A stretch of DNA of 56,786 bases from an uncultured Oscillospiraceae bacterium (GTDB taxonomy: Bacteria > Bacillota > Clostridia > Oscillospirales > Oscillospiraceae). Made by a program: the position numbers and the translations under genes. The stretch covers positions 1 through 56,786 of the forward strand of contig CAKTPO010000014.1 of assembly GCA_934591845.1 (NCBI GenBank), given 5' to 3'. The notes under the pieces were generated by a model. That model was not told the DNA's origin, searched no databases, and was given only the letters and a program-made list of their open reading frames with translations. Positions within the stretch are counted from its first letter, which is position 1; every line of letters starts with the position of its first letter. Below, piece by piece: positions 1 through 8,687 of the stretch.

Positions 1-645
1 AAGCTGGGCTACACCAAGCTGGGCTTCCTGGGCGGCATGGCTGTTCCCGCCGTTGTCCGCTTCGGCTACGGCTATGTTCAGGGCGTTGATGCCGCTGCCA
101 AGGAGCTGGGCATCAATGTGGACATGAAGTACGCTTACGGCAACCAGTTCTTCGGTGATGCCGACATCACCGCTGTGATGGACACCTGGTACGCTGACGG
201 CACCGAGATCGTCTTCGCCTGTGGCGGCGGCATCTGGGCTTCCGCTGCGGAAGCTGCCAAGAAGACCGGCGGCAAGGTCATCGGTGTTGACACCGACCAG
301 TCTCCTGTCATCGACGCCCAGTACGGCGAGGGCATCACCATCACCTCCGCTATGAAGGGCCTGTACCCCACCACCGTTGACACCCTGACCGATGTGGTCA
401 TCAACGGCAAGTGGGCGGACTACGCCGGTAAGGTTGACACCCTGGGCCTGGTTTCCGCCGACCCCGCTGCCAACTACGTCCAGCTGGCCGGTACCACCCA
501 CTTTGAGGACGGCAAGTTCTCCGCTGAGGATTACGCGGGTCTGGTAAAGGACATGTTCGAGGGCAAGGTCACCGTGTCCAACGACATCACCACCGAGCCT
601 GCCACCACCAACGTCACCGTTGCATGGCTGGGCAACCTGAAGTAA
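1..645 (+). CDS. BMP-family substrate-binding protein, C-terminal part (5' end outside window)
   Basis: The frame is open from the first base, so the gene begins upstream. The visible 214 residues contain the family-like stretch KLGFLGGMAVPAVVRFGYGY, an ACGGGIW segment and VIGVDTDQSP, as in basic membrane protein (Bmp/PnrA/Med) binding proteins, which bind purine nucleosides or related ligands for ABC import at the outer face of the membrane. It ends WLGNLK before TAA. A strong hairpin terminator follows within 20 bases, so it is the last gene of its transcript. The family call is fairly secure; the ligand is inferred. A second BMP protein lies at 17807-19099, with its own ABC genes. Confidence 0.85.
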   Translation, partial: KLGYTKLGFLGGMAVPAVVRFGYGYVQGVDAAAKELGINVDMKYAYGNQFFGDADITAVMDTWYADGTEIVFACGGGIWASAAEAAKKTGGKVIGVDTDQSPVIDAQYGEGITITSAMKGLYPTTVDTLTDVVINGKWADYAGKVDTLGLVSADPAANYVQLAGTTHFEDGKFSAEDYAGLVKDMFEGKVTVSNDITTEPATTNVTVAWLGNLK

Positions 646-656
646 TCTGAATAACC

Positions 657-689
657 CCAAAAAAGGACGGGCTTCGGCCCGTCCTTTTT
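657..689 (+). terminator. Intrinsic terminator, probably bidirectional
   Basis: An 8-bp perfect GC-rich stem GGACGGGC/GCCCGTCC closes a TTCG tetraloop (665-684). It is followed by TTTTT and preceded by AAAAAA, so it can end both the BMP gene and the converging esterase gene that stops at 701. Confidence 0.9.
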
Positions 690-700
690 GCGTGTATCGG

Positions 701-1471
701 TCAATGATGGCGGGCCTTTTCCCAGAAGGCTACGGCATCTTCAAACCAGCCCTGGCAGGGGAGGCCTTTGCCCAGGCCGACACCGTGGGTGACCTTTGGG
801 TACTCCCGGCACTGGCAGGGGATGTGGTTTTCTTCCAGGGCTTTTTGCAGCATACGGCTGTTGTCCGGGTCAACGCACTCGTCCTGGTCGCCCCACCACA
901 GAAATGTGGGGGGATAGGCGGGGGTGATCTGGTGTTCCAGGCTGGTTTTTTGAATCTGATCCTGGGTGGGGTGGAGGCCTAAGAGAAAATTCCGGCTGCC
1001 GGGGTGGGCTTTATCCCCCATGGATACCACGGGGTAGCTGAGGATGATGGCCCCGGGCTTGGGAAGATGGTAGTGTTTATAGCCCATGGACTCCGTGCCA
1101 AAGGAGCCTGCCAGATGGCCCCCGGCGGAGGAACCCCAGAGGGAGTAGCCGGTGGTATCCAGCTTCCAGTCCCGGGCGTGGGAGAGAACTTCCCGGACCG
1201 CCCGGGCCAGATCGTCCTGGGGGTTGGGGAAGGCGGCCTGTTCCCGGACACGGTAATAGAGCACCACGGCATGATAGCCCAGGCGGTTTAAGGCCTTGGC
1301 GTAGGGGTGGCCTTCTATAAAGCTGCAAATCCGCCGATAGCCCCCGCCGGGGCAGATGATGGCCACAGGGTGCACCTGGCCGTCCCGAACCAGATAGGGT
1401 TTCAGGGCATATTGATTTTTTCGGTTTGTATCAAACCATTCCCGAACTTTCACAGGAAAGGGACGGTTCAT
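701..1471 (-). CDS. Alpha/beta hydrolase, acetyl-esterase-like
   Basis: A 256-residue cytoplasmic alpha/beta hydrolase (no signal peptide). It has an oxyanion loop CPGGGYRRI near residue 40, the nucleophile elbow GSSAGGH (GxSxG) near 115, an acid residue in WWGDQDECVD near 195 and a C-terminal THGVGLG supplying the histidine. This order fits the esterase/lipase family of small acetyl-esterase-like enzymes in gut clostridia that deacetylate sugars or xylan fragments; the substrate is not readable. It starts at ATG after AGGAGG with good spacing. A TTTTCA-17-TATAAT promoter lies upstream. Monocistronic. Confidence 0.85.
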   Translation of the reverse strand: MNRPFPVKVREWFDTNRKNQYALKPYLVRDGQVHPVAIICPGGGYRRICSFIEGHPYAKALNRLGYHAVVLYYRVREQAAFPNPQDDLARAVREVLSHARDWKLDTTGYSLWGSSAGGHLAGSFGTESMGYKHYHLPKPGAIILSYPVVSMGDKAHPGSRNFLLGLHPTQDQIQKTSLEHQITPAYPPTFLWWGDQDECVDPDNSRMLQKALEENHIPCQCREYPKVTHGVGLGKGLPCQGWFEDAVAFWEKARHH

Positions 1472-1506
1472 ATGGATTCCTCCTATTGCGATCAGTCTTT
1501 TAGAGC

Positions 1507-1535
1507 ATTATAGCACAGAGCACCAAGGATGAAAA
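1507..1535 (-). promoter_or_regulatory. Sigma-A-type promoter for the esterase gene
   Basis: On the minus strand, TTTTCA (1530-1535) and TATAAT (1507-1512) are separated by 17 bases, 36 bases upstream of the start codon. Confidence 0.6.
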
Positions 1536-1562
1536 GGCCGTAAATTTTGTGTGTCGCTCGTA

Positions 1563-1591
1563 TTGCGTTTTGCGGGGAAACCCGGTATAAT
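1563..1591 (+). promoter_or_regulatory. Sigma-A-type promoter for the DUF1846 gene
   Basis: TTGCGT (1563-1568), 17-base spacer, TATAAT (1586-1591). The 78-bp palindromic repeat at 1608-1685 falls inside the resulting 5' leader. Confidence 0.6.
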
Positions 1592-1607
1592 AAACCAGAT
1601 TGAATAA

Positions 1608-1685
1608 GGAAGCTCTGATTCCATCGGCAAGAGCTGACGGCGAAAGATGCGCCGCGCAGCCGCAGACGATTGATTCAGAGTTTCC
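1608..1685 (+). repeat. 78-bp palindromic interspersed repeat, copy A
   Basis: Imperfect inverted repeat with ends GGAAGCTCTGATT and ATTCAGAGTTTCC. Inner pairing arms ATCG/CGAT and CTGaCGGCG/CGCCGcgCAG close on an AAAGAT loop. Two further copies lie at 7625-7702 (reverse orientation, same length) and 22612-22772 (with an 83-bp insertion). No coding capacity; looks like a non-autonomous mobile element or RNA-level hairpin. It sits in the 5' leader of the DUF1846 gene. Confidence 0.85.
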
Positions 1686-1714
1686 GTAGATAAGAGACGA
1701 AAGAGGCGGCTATC

Positions 1715-3181
1715 ATGGTTTACAAGGCGTTTGATAACGATAAATACTTGCAGATGCAGTCCAGCCACATCCGGGAGCGGATCGCCCAGTTTGGTGGCAA
1801 GCTGTATCTGGAATTCGGCGGCAAACTGTATGACGACAATCATGCCTCCCGGGTGCTTCCCGGCTTTCAGCCGGACAGCAAACTGCGGATGCTTCTGCAA
1901 ATAAAAGACCAGGTGGAAATGGTCATTGCCATCAACACCGGGGACATTGAAAAGAACAAGATCCGTGGAGACCTGGGCATTACCTATGACCTGGACGTGA
2001 TCCGGCTGATCAACATTTTCAGAAACTTCGGACTCTACGTGTCCAGCGTGGTATTGACCCGGTATCACGACAATATGGCGGCCAAGGCCTTCCAGTCCCG
2101 GTTGGAGGGCATGGGCATCCGGGTGTACCACCACTATGGCATTGAGGGCTACCCCTCCAATACGGCCTTTGTAGTAAGCGAAGACGGCTTCGGCAAAAAC
2201 GATTACATTGAAACCACAAGGTCATTGGTGGTGGTGACGGCCCCCGGCCCCGGCAGCGGGAAACTGGCCACCTGTTTAAGCCAGCTCTACCACGAGCATG
2301 AGCGGGGGAACACGGCGGGGTACGCCAAATTTGAGACCTTCCCCATCTGGAATGTGCCCCTGAACCATCCGGTGAACCTGGCCTATGAGGCGGCCACGGC
2401 GGACTTAAACGACGTGAACATGATTGACCCCTTCCATCTGGAAGCCTACGGGGTCACCACCGTGAACTACAACCGGGATGTGGAAGCCTTCCCGGTGCTG
2501 GTGGCGATTTTTGAGAAAATCCTGGGCTACTGCCCCTATAAGTCCCCTACGGATATGGGGGTCAACATGGTGGGCAACTGCATTGTGGACGACGAGGCGG
2601 CCTGCTTTGCCTCCCGGCAGGAGATCATCCGCAGATATTATGCGGCTCTGGAAGACCAGAAAAAGGGCAAGACCTCCGACGAGGTGGTCTTCAAGCTGGA
2701 AATGCTGATGAAAAAGGCCGGTGTCCGGCCGGAGGAGCGCAGTGTCATTGCCCCGGCGCTCCAACGGGCACAGGAGACCGGCGGCCCTGCGGCGGCCATG
2801 GAGCTTGCTGACGGGCGGATCATTACGGGCCGGACGTCGGACCTTTTGGGTGCTTCCTCTGCGCTGCTGCTGAATGCCCTGAAAGCCCTGGCAGGCATCC
2901 CGGACGAGCTGCACCTCATCGCCCCGGCGGTGCTGGATCCCATTCAGCACCTGAAAGTGGACCACCTGGGCAACCGCAACCCCAGACTCCACACGGATGA
3001 GACCCTGATCGCCCTGTCCATTTCCGCTGCCACCAACCCCACGGCAGAGCTGGCCATGGAGCAGCTGGGCGCCCTGCGGGGCTGCGAGGTCCACTCCTCG
3101 GTGCTGCTGTCCAGTGTGGACATCAATATGTTCAGGCGGCTGGGGGTCAACCTGACCTGCGAGCCCAAATACGAATCCTGA
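1715..3181 (+). CDS. DUF1846 (UPF0371) family protein
   Basis: A 488-residue soluble protein recognised by its N-terminus (KAFDNDKYLQMQSSHIRERI), the segment EFGGKLYDDNHASRVLPGF and the conserved stretch RSLVVVTAPGPGSGKLATCL near residues 170-190, which resembles a nucleotide-binding loop. It is full length for the family, which is common in Firmicutes; its reaction is not established to my knowledge. The C-terminal half (NPRLHTDETLIALSISAATN) also matches the family. Start ATG follows AAAGAGGCGG. The next gene, an LrgA-like holin, begins 28 bases later, so co-transcription is likely though the functional link is unclear. Confidence 0.85.
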   Translation: MVYKAFDNDKYLQMQSSHIRERIAQFGGKLYLEFGGKLYDDNHASRVLPGFQPDSKLRMLLQIKDQVEMVIAINTGDIEKNKIRGDLGITYDLDVIRLINIFRNFGLYVSSVVLTRYHDNMAAKAFQSRLEGMGIRVYHHYGIEGYPSNTAFVVSEDGFGKNDYIETTRSLVVVTAPGPGSGKLATCLSQLYHEHERGNTAGYAKFETFPIWNVPLNHPVNLAYEAATADLNDVNMIDPFHLEAYGVTTVNYNRDVEAFPVLVAIFEKILGYCPYKSPTDMGVNMVGNCIVDDEAACFASRQEIIRRYYAALEDQKKGKTSDEVVFKLEMLMKKAGVRPEERSVIAPALQRAQETGGPAAAMELADGRIITGRTSDLLGASSALLLNALKALAGIPDELHLIAPAVLDPIQHLKVDHLGNRNPRLHTDETLIALSISAATNPTAELAMEQLGALRGCEVHSSVLLSSVDINMFRRLGVNLTCEPKYES

Positions 3182-3209
3182 GAAAGCACAAAGGTCAAAA
3201 GATACAACA

Positions 3210-3569
3210 ATGAAATACGTGATTCAAGCGACAATTATTTTTGCCTTTACCTTTCTGGGGGAACTGCTGCATCTGGTGCTGCCTCTGCCCGTCCCAACGG
3301 CGGTCTATGGGCTGGCGCTGCTGTTTCTGGCGCTCAAACTGGGGATCGTGAAGCTTCACCAGGTGGAGGGCGTGAGCAAATTCCTCATTGCCGTTATGGG
3401 CCTGTTCTTTGTGTCCCCGGCGGTGGGGATCGTGGAGATCTGGGAGGACATTGCCGGGAGCCTGGTGCCCATGGGGGCCGTTCTGGCGGTATCCACCGCT
3501 CTGGTGTTTGCCGTGGCGGGACTTACCACCCAATGGATGCTGAAAGGGGGAGGGAAAGACCATGACTGA
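3210..3569 (+). CDS. lrgA: CidA/LrgA family holin-like membrane protein
   Basis: 119 residues with four hydrophobic segments and the LrgA-like motif LLHLVLPLPVPTAVYGLALL. The family forms small membrane pores or transporters that influence murein hydrolase export, cell lysis and, in some species, pyruvate uptake. It overlaps the downstream lrgB-like gene by 8 bases, the usual translationally coupled arrangement. No LytSR-type regulator is adjacent, so its regulation cannot be read here. CidA and LrgA cannot be told apart from sequence alone. Confidence 0.85.
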   Translation: MKYVIQATIIFAFTFLGELLHLVLPLPVPTAVYGLALLFLALKLGIVKLHQVEGVSKFLIAVMGLFFVSPAVGIVEIWEDIAGSLVPMGAVLAVSTALVFAVAGLTTQWMLKGGGKDHD

Positions 3570-4254
3570 GTTGTTATCGGAAACCTCCCTCTTTGCCGTG
3601 GTGCTGACCCTGGGGGCCTATGAACTGGGGCTGTGGCTGCAAAAGAAGCTGAAAAGCCCTTTGTGTAATCCCATTCTGGTGGCGGTAGTCCTGGTGGTGG
3701 CGGTGCTGCCCCTGACCGGGGTCACCCCCGGGGCCTATCAGGAGGGCTGCAAGACCTTTTCCTGGCTGCTGACCCCCGCCACGGTTTGTCTGGCGGTGCC
3801 CCTTTACGAGCAGATCAAGGTGCTGGGCAAGAACCTTCCGGCGATTTTTGCCGGTGTTCTGGCGGGCACGGCGGCCAGCCTTCTGTGCGTGGCGGTGCTG
3901 TGCAGATTTTTTGCCATGGAGGAAGCCATGCTTGCCTCTTTGCTTCCCAAAAGCATTACCACGGCCATGGGTATTGCCGTCAGTGAGCAGTTGGGGGGGA
4001 TCCCGGCGGTGACCACGGCAGTGATCATCATTACGGGCATCCTGGGCAATATTTTTGGCTCCGGGCTGTGCAGGCTCTTAAAACTGGATGATCCCATTGC
4101 CCAGGGCGTGGCCTTCGGCACCGCCTCCCATGTGGTGGGCACCAGCCGGGCTTCCGAGATTTCGGAGCTGACCGGGGCCGTCAGCAGCCTGTCCCTGGTG
4201 GTGGCGGGCATCCTGACCGCCCTGCTGTGCCCGGCGTTTTTCTCTATATTATGA
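3562..4254 (+). CDS. lrgB: LrgB family membrane protein
   Basis: A 230-residue polytopic membrane protein with the conserved C-terminal LrgB core: LLPKSITTAMGIAVSEQLGG near residues 130-150 and GVAFGTASHVVGTSRASEI near 185. LrgB/CidB proteins work with the small LrgA/CidA partner encoded immediately upstream. The length is normal. It overlaps lrgA by 8 bases. It is followed by a structured repeat region rather than another gene on the same transcript. Confidence 0.9.
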   Translation: MTELLSETSLFAVVLTLGAYELGLWLQKKLKSPLCNPILVAVVLVVAVLPLTGVTPGAYQEGCKTFSWLLTPATVCLAVPLYEQIKVLGKNLPAIFAGVLAGTAASLLCVAVLCRFFAMEEAMLASLLPKSITTAMGIAVSEQLGGIPAVTTAVIIITGILGNIFGSGLCRLLKLDDPIAQGVAFGTASHVVGTSRASEISELTGAVSSLSLVVAGILTALLCPAFFSIL

Positions 4255-4260
4255 TAGAAA

Positions 4261-4360
4261 GCAACAGCCCCAGAAGGCGACCTTGGCGCCCCTGAAAGGG
4301 GAGCTGGCTCGGCGCAGCCGAGACTGAGAGGAGGCTTTTCGGGACGAAAAGCCTCTGCCC
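4261..4360 (+). repeat. Palindromic intergenic repeat plus hairpin
   Basis: Contains GGGGAGCTGGCTCGGCGCAG followed by CCGAGACTGAG, a variant of the repeat seen at about 23670-23732, 34448-34512 and 35490-35562. Next to it is a perfect 10-bp stem GAGGCTTTTC (4331-4340)/GAAAAGCCTC (4346-4355). It may end lrgAB transcription, but there is no good T-run directly after the stem. Confidence 0.65.
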
Positions 4361-4438
4361 CAGGCAGAATAGGGCTTTTCTTTCAGTGACGGAAACAAAT
4401 GGAAATAGAAACCGAAAAAATATCAAGGAGTGTTTATT

Positions 4439-5935
4439 ATGCGTAAAGCTGGAATCCTGATGCACATTACATCCCTGCCCGGGCCTTACGGTGTGGGCAC
4501 CATGGGCAAAAGTGCCTATGCGTTTTTGGACTTTCTGCACAAATCCGGTCAGCAGGCCTGGCAGATGCTGCCCCTTGGCCCCACGGGCTACGGGGATTCC
4601 CCCTATCAGTCCTGCTCGGCCTATGCAGGCAACCCCTACCTTATCGACCTGGACACCCTGGTGCGGCAGCATCTGCTGACCAAGGAAGAAGTTCTTGCCG
4701 TAGACTGGGGCGACGACGAGACCCAGGTGGACTTTGGCAAGCTCTACAATGGCCGTACCCCCATTCTGAAGCTGGCCTACAGCCGCTTCCGCAATGACCG
4801 GTCGCTGAATGCCTTTATGAAGCGCAACGCCCAGTGGCTGCCGGACTTTACCCTGTATATGGCTCTTAAAGAGCAGCACGGCTTCGCCCCCTGGTTTGAG
4901 TGGGAGGAGGAGCTGAAAATCCGGAAACCGGAAGCTCTGGAACAGGCCGCCCGGGAGCTGGCGGAGGACATCCGGTTCTACGGCTTCGTCCAGTATGAAT
5001 TCTACAAGCAGTGGGATGCGCTGCGGAAAAAGGCCAAGGCTCTGGGCATTGAGCTGATCGGTGACGTGCCCATTTACGTGCCCTATGACTCCGTAGAGGT
5101 CTGGAAGAACCCGGAACTGTTCCAGCTGGACGAGGATCTGGCCCCCACGGCAGTGGCGGGCTGCCCCCCGGATGCCTTTACCGCCGACGGCCAGCTGTGG
5201 GGCAACCCCCTGTACCGCTGGGACGTGATGGAGGAGCAGGGCTACCGGTGGTGGCTGGACCGGCTGGGTGCCAGCGGCAAGCTCTTTGACGTGGTGCGGC
5301 TGGATCATTTCAGAGGCTTTGAAGCCTACTGGTCCGTGCCCTACGGCGACGACACCGCCAGAAACGGCCATTGGGTCAAAGGCCCGGGCATGTCCTTTGT
5401 AAAGGCCCTTAAAAAGGGTCTGCCCCAGCTGGACTTTGTGGCAGAGGATTTGGGATTCCTGACGGAGGAGGTCTTGCAGCTGCGGGACGATTCCGGCTAC
5501 CCCGGCATGAAGGTTCTGGAATTTGCCTTTGACTCCAAAGAGCCCTCGGAGTACCGGCCCCACACCTATACCCGCAACACCGTCTGCTATACCGGCACCC
5601 ATGACAATATGACCATGCGCCAGTGGTTCGACACCGCATCCCCGGAGGCGGTGAAGGTGGCGGCAGACTACATGGCCCTGACGAAGAAAGAGGGCTATGT
5701 CTGGGGCACCATTCGCACCTGTCTCAGCTCCGTGTCCGACCGGGCCATTGTGCAACTCCAGGACTATCTGAACCTGGGGGGAGAAGCACGGATGAACTGC
5801 CCCGGCACCACCGGCTGTAACTGGACTTGGCGGGTCAAAAAGGGCTATAACACCAGAAGTCTGGCTGCACGCATCCTGGAACTGACGGAGCGCTATGACC
5901 GTGCACCGAAAAAGACAGAAGAAAACAAAGAATGA
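4439..5935 (+). CDS. malQ: 4-alpha-glucanotransferase (amylomaltase)
   Basis: A 498-residue GH77 enzyme, normal length. Visible motifs: N-terminal RKAGILMHITSLPGPYGVGT, the nucleophile region VVRLDHFRGFEAYW (Asp near residue 288), the acid/base region FVAEDLGFL (Glu near 336) and YTGTHDNMT (Asp near 388). It transfers alpha-1,4-glucan segments between maltodextrins in the cytoplasm, releasing glucose. A GTG nine bases upstream is in frame, but AAGGAG at 4425-4430 is correctly spaced only for ATG 4439. It lies directly upstream of a sugar ABC importer on the same strand, with its own promoter between, suggesting maltodextrin uptake and breakdown. Confidence 0.95.
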   Translation: MRKAGILMHITSLPGPYGVGTMGKSAYAFLDFLHKSGQQAWQMLPLGPTGYGDSPYQSCSAYAGNPYLIDLDTLVRQHLLTKEEVLAVDWGDDETQVDFGKLYNGRTPILKLAYSRFRNDRSLNAFMKRNAQWLPDFTLYMALKEQHGFAPWFEWEEELKIRKPEALEQAARELAEDIRFYGFVQYEFYKQWDALRKKAKALGIELIGDVPIYVPYDSVEVWKNPELFQLDEDLAPTAVAGCPPDAFTADGQLWGNPLYRWDVMEEQGYRWWLDRLGASGKLFDVVRLDHFRGFEAYWSVPYGDDTARNGHWVKGPGMSFVKALKKGLPQLDFVAEDLGFLTEEVLQLRDDSGYPGMKVLEFAFDSKEPSEYRPHTYTRNTVCYTGTHDNMTMRQWFDTASPEAVKVAADYMALTKKEGYVWGTIRTCLSSVSDRAIVQLQDYLNLGGEARMNCPGTTGCNWTWRVKKGYNTRSLAARILELTERYDRAPKKTEENKE

Positions 5936-6068
5936 AGTACCGAATTTTTGAAGAATAGTTGTGAACCTTTATCAATTTCTTTTCCAAAAGTTACGAAATT
6001 GTGAACTATTAACAAAAACCATTGTCTGATTTTGTCAGCTTTGACGGCAAAAAAAGACAAGGATTTGG

Positions 6069-6098
6069 TTGACTTTGCTGTTCTAAAAGTTGTATAAT
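6069..6098 (+). promoter_or_regulatory. Promoter of the sugar ABC importer
   Basis: TTGACT (6069-6074), 18-base spacer, TATAAT (6093-6098). The surrounding 5936-6197 stretch is AT-rich and otherwise empty apart from the leader hairpin. Confidence 0.75.
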
Positions 6099-6101
6099 GA
6101 T

Positions 6102-6140
6102 ACCCGTGGTGAAGATTTATGCAAAAACTTCACTGCGGGT
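6102..6140 (+). promoter_or_regulatory. Leader stem-loop at the 5' end of the importer mRNA
   Basis: ACCCGTGGTGAAG pairs over 13 positions (two wobbles) with CTTCACTGCGGGT around an A-rich loop, beginning at or next to the predicted transcription start. The T-stretch after it (ATTATTTT) is too broken for a convincing terminator; a 5' stabilising hairpin or a weak attenuator are both possible. Confidence 0.6.
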
Positions 6141-6197
6141 ATTATTTTCGTAAGGCCGGTTTATCCCGGTTTTACAGATTAGTTTGGAGGAAAAATC

Positions 6198-7559
6198 ATG
6201 AAGAAACTGCTTGCACTCGCACTGTCTCTGGTTCTGGTTGTCGGCCTGTTTGGCTGCGGCGCCCAGACTGAGGCCCCCGCGGCAACCACCGCAGCTCCCG
6301 CTGCTGAGACCACTGCCGCTGCCGAGACCGAGACCGAGGCTCCTGCTGCCTCCGCTACCGGTTCCGTTTACTACCTGAACTTCAAGCCTGAGGCCGATGC
6401 CGCTTGGCAGAAACTGGCCAAGACCTACGAGGATCAGACCGGCGTGAAGGTCACCGTCGTTACCGCCGCTTCCGGTACCTACGACACCACCCTCACCGCC
6501 GAACTGGACAAGGACGCTGCTCCCACCATGTTCCAGGCCGGCAACCAGGGCGCCATCGACGCTTACGGCGAGTGGTGCATGGACCTGCGGGACACCGATG
6601 TTTACAAGGAAATGACCACCGATGACTTTAACCTGAAGGGTGAAGACGGCTCCGTGCTGGCCATCGGCTACTGCTACGAGTCCTTCGGCATCATCGTCAA
6701 CAAGGCCCTGCTGGAAAAGGCCGGCCACTCCCTGGACGAGATCACCAACTTCGAGTCTCTGAAGGCCGTTGCTGACGACATCCACGCTCATGCTTCCGAG
6801 CTGGGCTTCGATGCCTTTACTTCCGCCGGCCTGGACGGCTCCTCCTCCTGGAGATTCTCCGGCCACCTGCTGAATATGCCGCTGTTCTACCAGTTCCGTG
6901 ACGACGGCGTGACCAAGCAGCCCGCCACCATCACCAACAAGTACCTGGACAACTTCAAGGCCATTTGGGATCTGTACACCACTGACTCCGCCACCACCGG
7001 CGCTGCTCTGACCACCGCCACCGGTGACCAGGCTGAGGCTGAGTTCGGCAAGGGCGAGGCTGTCTTCTACCAGAATGGTACCTGGGAGTACGGCAACCTG
7101 ACCGGCACCTTCGGCATGAACCCCGACGACCTGGCCATGATCCCCATCTACTGCGGTGTAGAAGGCGAGGAGAAGGCTGGCCTGTGCTCCGGCACCGAGA
7201 ACTGCTGGGCTGTCAACAAGGAAGCTGCTCCCGAAGACATCCAGGCTACTCTGGACTTCATGAAGTGGGTCGTGACTTCCGAGGAGGGCACCACCATGCT
7301 GGCCGCTGAGTTCGGTCCCTGCCCCTTCAAGAACGCCAAGACTCCCGAGAACGTGTTCTTTGCCGATGCCAACAAGATGGTTGCTGACGGCAACTACACC
7401 GTTACCTGGGCATTCAACTGGACTCCCGGCGTGGATGACTTCCGTGCCGCCGTTGTGGACGCTCTGACTCAGTACGTTTCCGGCACCGGCGATTGGGCCG
7501 CTGTGGAGACTGCCATCGTTGACGGCTGGGCCACCCAGTACGCCAAGAACGCAGGCTAA
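6198..7559 (+). CDS. Sugar ABC transporter substrate-binding lipoprotein (MalE-like)
   Basis: A 453-residue lipoprotein with signal peptide and lipobox LFGC (Cys20), then an Ala/Thr/Glu-rich linker (about 22-55) and a family-1 solute-binding domain starting VYYLNFKPEADAAWQKLAKT. The motif GKGEAVFYQNGTWEYG is typical of oligosaccharide binders. It captures a sugar, probably a maltodextrin judging by malQ upstream, and delivers it to the two permeases downstream. RBS GGAGG is well placed. A strong terminator directly follows, so the binding protein is probably made in excess over the permeases. No ATPase is encoded nearby; a shared MsmX-type ATPase elsewhere is expected. Confidence 0.9.
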   Translation: MKKLLALALSLVLVVGLFGCGAQTEAPAATTAAPAAETTAAAETETEAPAASATGSVYYLNFKPEADAAWQKLAKTYEDQTGVKVTVVTAASGTYDTTLTAELDKDAAPTMFQAGNQGAIDAYGEWCMDLRDTDVYKEMTTDDFNLKGEDGSVLAIGYCYESFGIIVNKALLEKAGHSLDEITNFESLKAVADDIHAHASELGFDAFTSAGLDGSSSWRFSGHLLNMPLFYQFRDDGVTKQPATITNKYLDNFKAIWDLYTTDSATTGAALTTATGDQAEAEFGKGEAVFYQNGTWEYGNLTGTFGMNPDDLAMIPIYCGVEGEEKAGLCSGTENCWAVNKEAAPEDIQATLDFMKWVVTSEEGTTMLAAEFGPCPFKNAKTPENVFFADANKMVADGNYTVTWAFNWTPGVDDFRAAVVDALTQYVSGTGDWAAVETAIVDGWATQYAKNAG

Positions 7560-7584
7560 TTCCTGGATTTTCTCATGCAACCTA

Positions 7585-7622
7585 TCGGGGCGAGCGGTTT
7601 CGCTCGCCCCGATTATTTTTTT
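7585..7622 (+). terminator. Intrinsic terminator between binding protein and permeases
   Basis: An 11-bp perfect stem CGGGGCGAGCG/CGCTCGCCCCG with loop GTTT, followed by ATTATTTTTTT. Its position inside the importer operon would lower permease expression relative to the binding protein. Confidence 0.9.
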
Positions 7623-7624
7623 AA

Positions 7625-7702
7625 GGAAACTCTGAATAAATCGTCTGCGGCTGGACAGCGGATCTTTTGTTGCCAGCTCTTGCCGATTTAATCAGAGCTT
7701 CC
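7625..7702 (-). repeat. 78-bp palindromic interspersed repeat, copy B
   Basis: The reverse complement aligns end to end with the copy at 1608-1685, with the same length and ends. It begins three bases after the terminator T-run and lies in the leader of the permease gene. A further small hairpin CTCTGA/TCAGAG follows at about 7713-7728. Confidence 0.85.
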
Positions 7703-7787
7703 CGAACCGTTCTCTGATTCCTCAGAGCTACCCAAACCGGAATATCCGGAGGCCGTTCCCTCGGTACTCCCCAAAGGAGAGATGACT

Positions 7788-8687
7788 ATGGCTTTATTCA
7801 AGAAAAAGAACGACGGTGCGGCACTGAACTCCGTTCTGGTCCGTCGTCCCATTCAAAAGTGTTTCCCCATTTTCCTGCTTCCCACCTTTATTGCCTTCTG
7901 CATAGGATTCCTTTATCCCTTTGCAAAGGGCCTGTTCCTTTCGTTCTGTAACTTCAAAACCACCAGCAAATGGACCTGGGCGGGCCTTGACAACTATGTA
8001 AAGGCCTTTGCGGACGAAAGCTTCCTCCATGCCTTCTGGTATACGGCGGGCTTTGCTCTGGTTTCTCTGCTGATCATCAATATTCTGGCCTTTACCGTGG
8101 CGTACCTGCTGACCAAGGGCATTAAAGGTTCCAATATTTTCAGAACCGTGTTCTTCATGCCCAACCTGATCGGCGGCATCGTCCTGGGCTATATCTGGTC
8201 CATGATTTTTGACGGCATTCTGTCCCGGTATAATACTTCCATCCTGCTGAACTCCACCTACGGCTTCTGGGGCCTGATTATTCTGATGTCCTGGCAGCAG
8301 ATCGGCTATATGATGATCATTTATATCGCCGGACTCCAGGCGGTGCCGGGGGATATGCTGGAAGCGGCCAAGATCGACGGTGCTTCCGAGTGGAAGACCC
8401 TGTGGGACATCATCATCCCCAACGTCATGCCATCTATCACCATCTGCACCTTCCTGACCCTGACCAACTCCTTCAAGCTCTACGACCAGAACCTGGCCCT
8501 GACCAATGGCCGTCCCTACAACGGCGCCATCCACACCACCGAAATGCTGGCCCTGAACATCGTCAACTCCAACACCCTGAAAACCAAGGGCATTGGACAG
8601 GCCAAGGCCGTTATGTTCTTCGTTCTGGTTGCCATCATCGGCATTTTCCAGATGAAATCCACCCATGATAAGGAGGTGCAGCAGTAA
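7788..8687 (+). CDS. Sugar ABC transporter permease (MalF-like)
   Basis: About 299 residues with six hydrophobic segments and the EAA loop EAAKIDGASEWKTLWDIIIP near residues 190-210, which docks the ATPase. It belongs to the binding-protein-dependent carbohydrate permeases and would pair with the next gene. AAAGGAG at 7773-7779 is 8 bases from ATG 7788 but only 2 from the in-frame ATG 7782, so the second is preferred. Its stop overlaps the next start (TAATG). Confidence 0.92.
   Translation: MALFKKKNDGAALNSVLVRRPIQKCFPIFLLPTFIAFCIGFLYPFAKGLFLSFCNFKTTSKWTWAGLDNYVKAFADESFLHAFWYTAGFALVSLLIINILAFTVAYLLTKGIKGSNIFRTVFFMPNLIGGIVLGYIWSMIFDGILSRYNTSILLNSTYGFWGLIILMSWQQIGYMMIIYIAGLQAVPGDMLEAAKIDGASEWKTLWDIIIPNVMPSITICTFLTLTNSFKLYDQNLALTNGRPYNGAIHTTEMLALNIVNSNTLKTKGIGQAKAVMFFVLVAIIGIFQMKSTHDKEVQQ

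Noticed and set aside
4244..5755. 503-residue minus-strand frame opposite malQ
   Set aside because: Shadow of a GC-rich gene; composition and repeats of residues do not resemble a protein family and malQ is certain.
6102..6140. Riboswitch upstream of the sugar-binding protein
   Set aside because: Only a simple hairpin is present, with no known aptamer motif and no convincing terminator.
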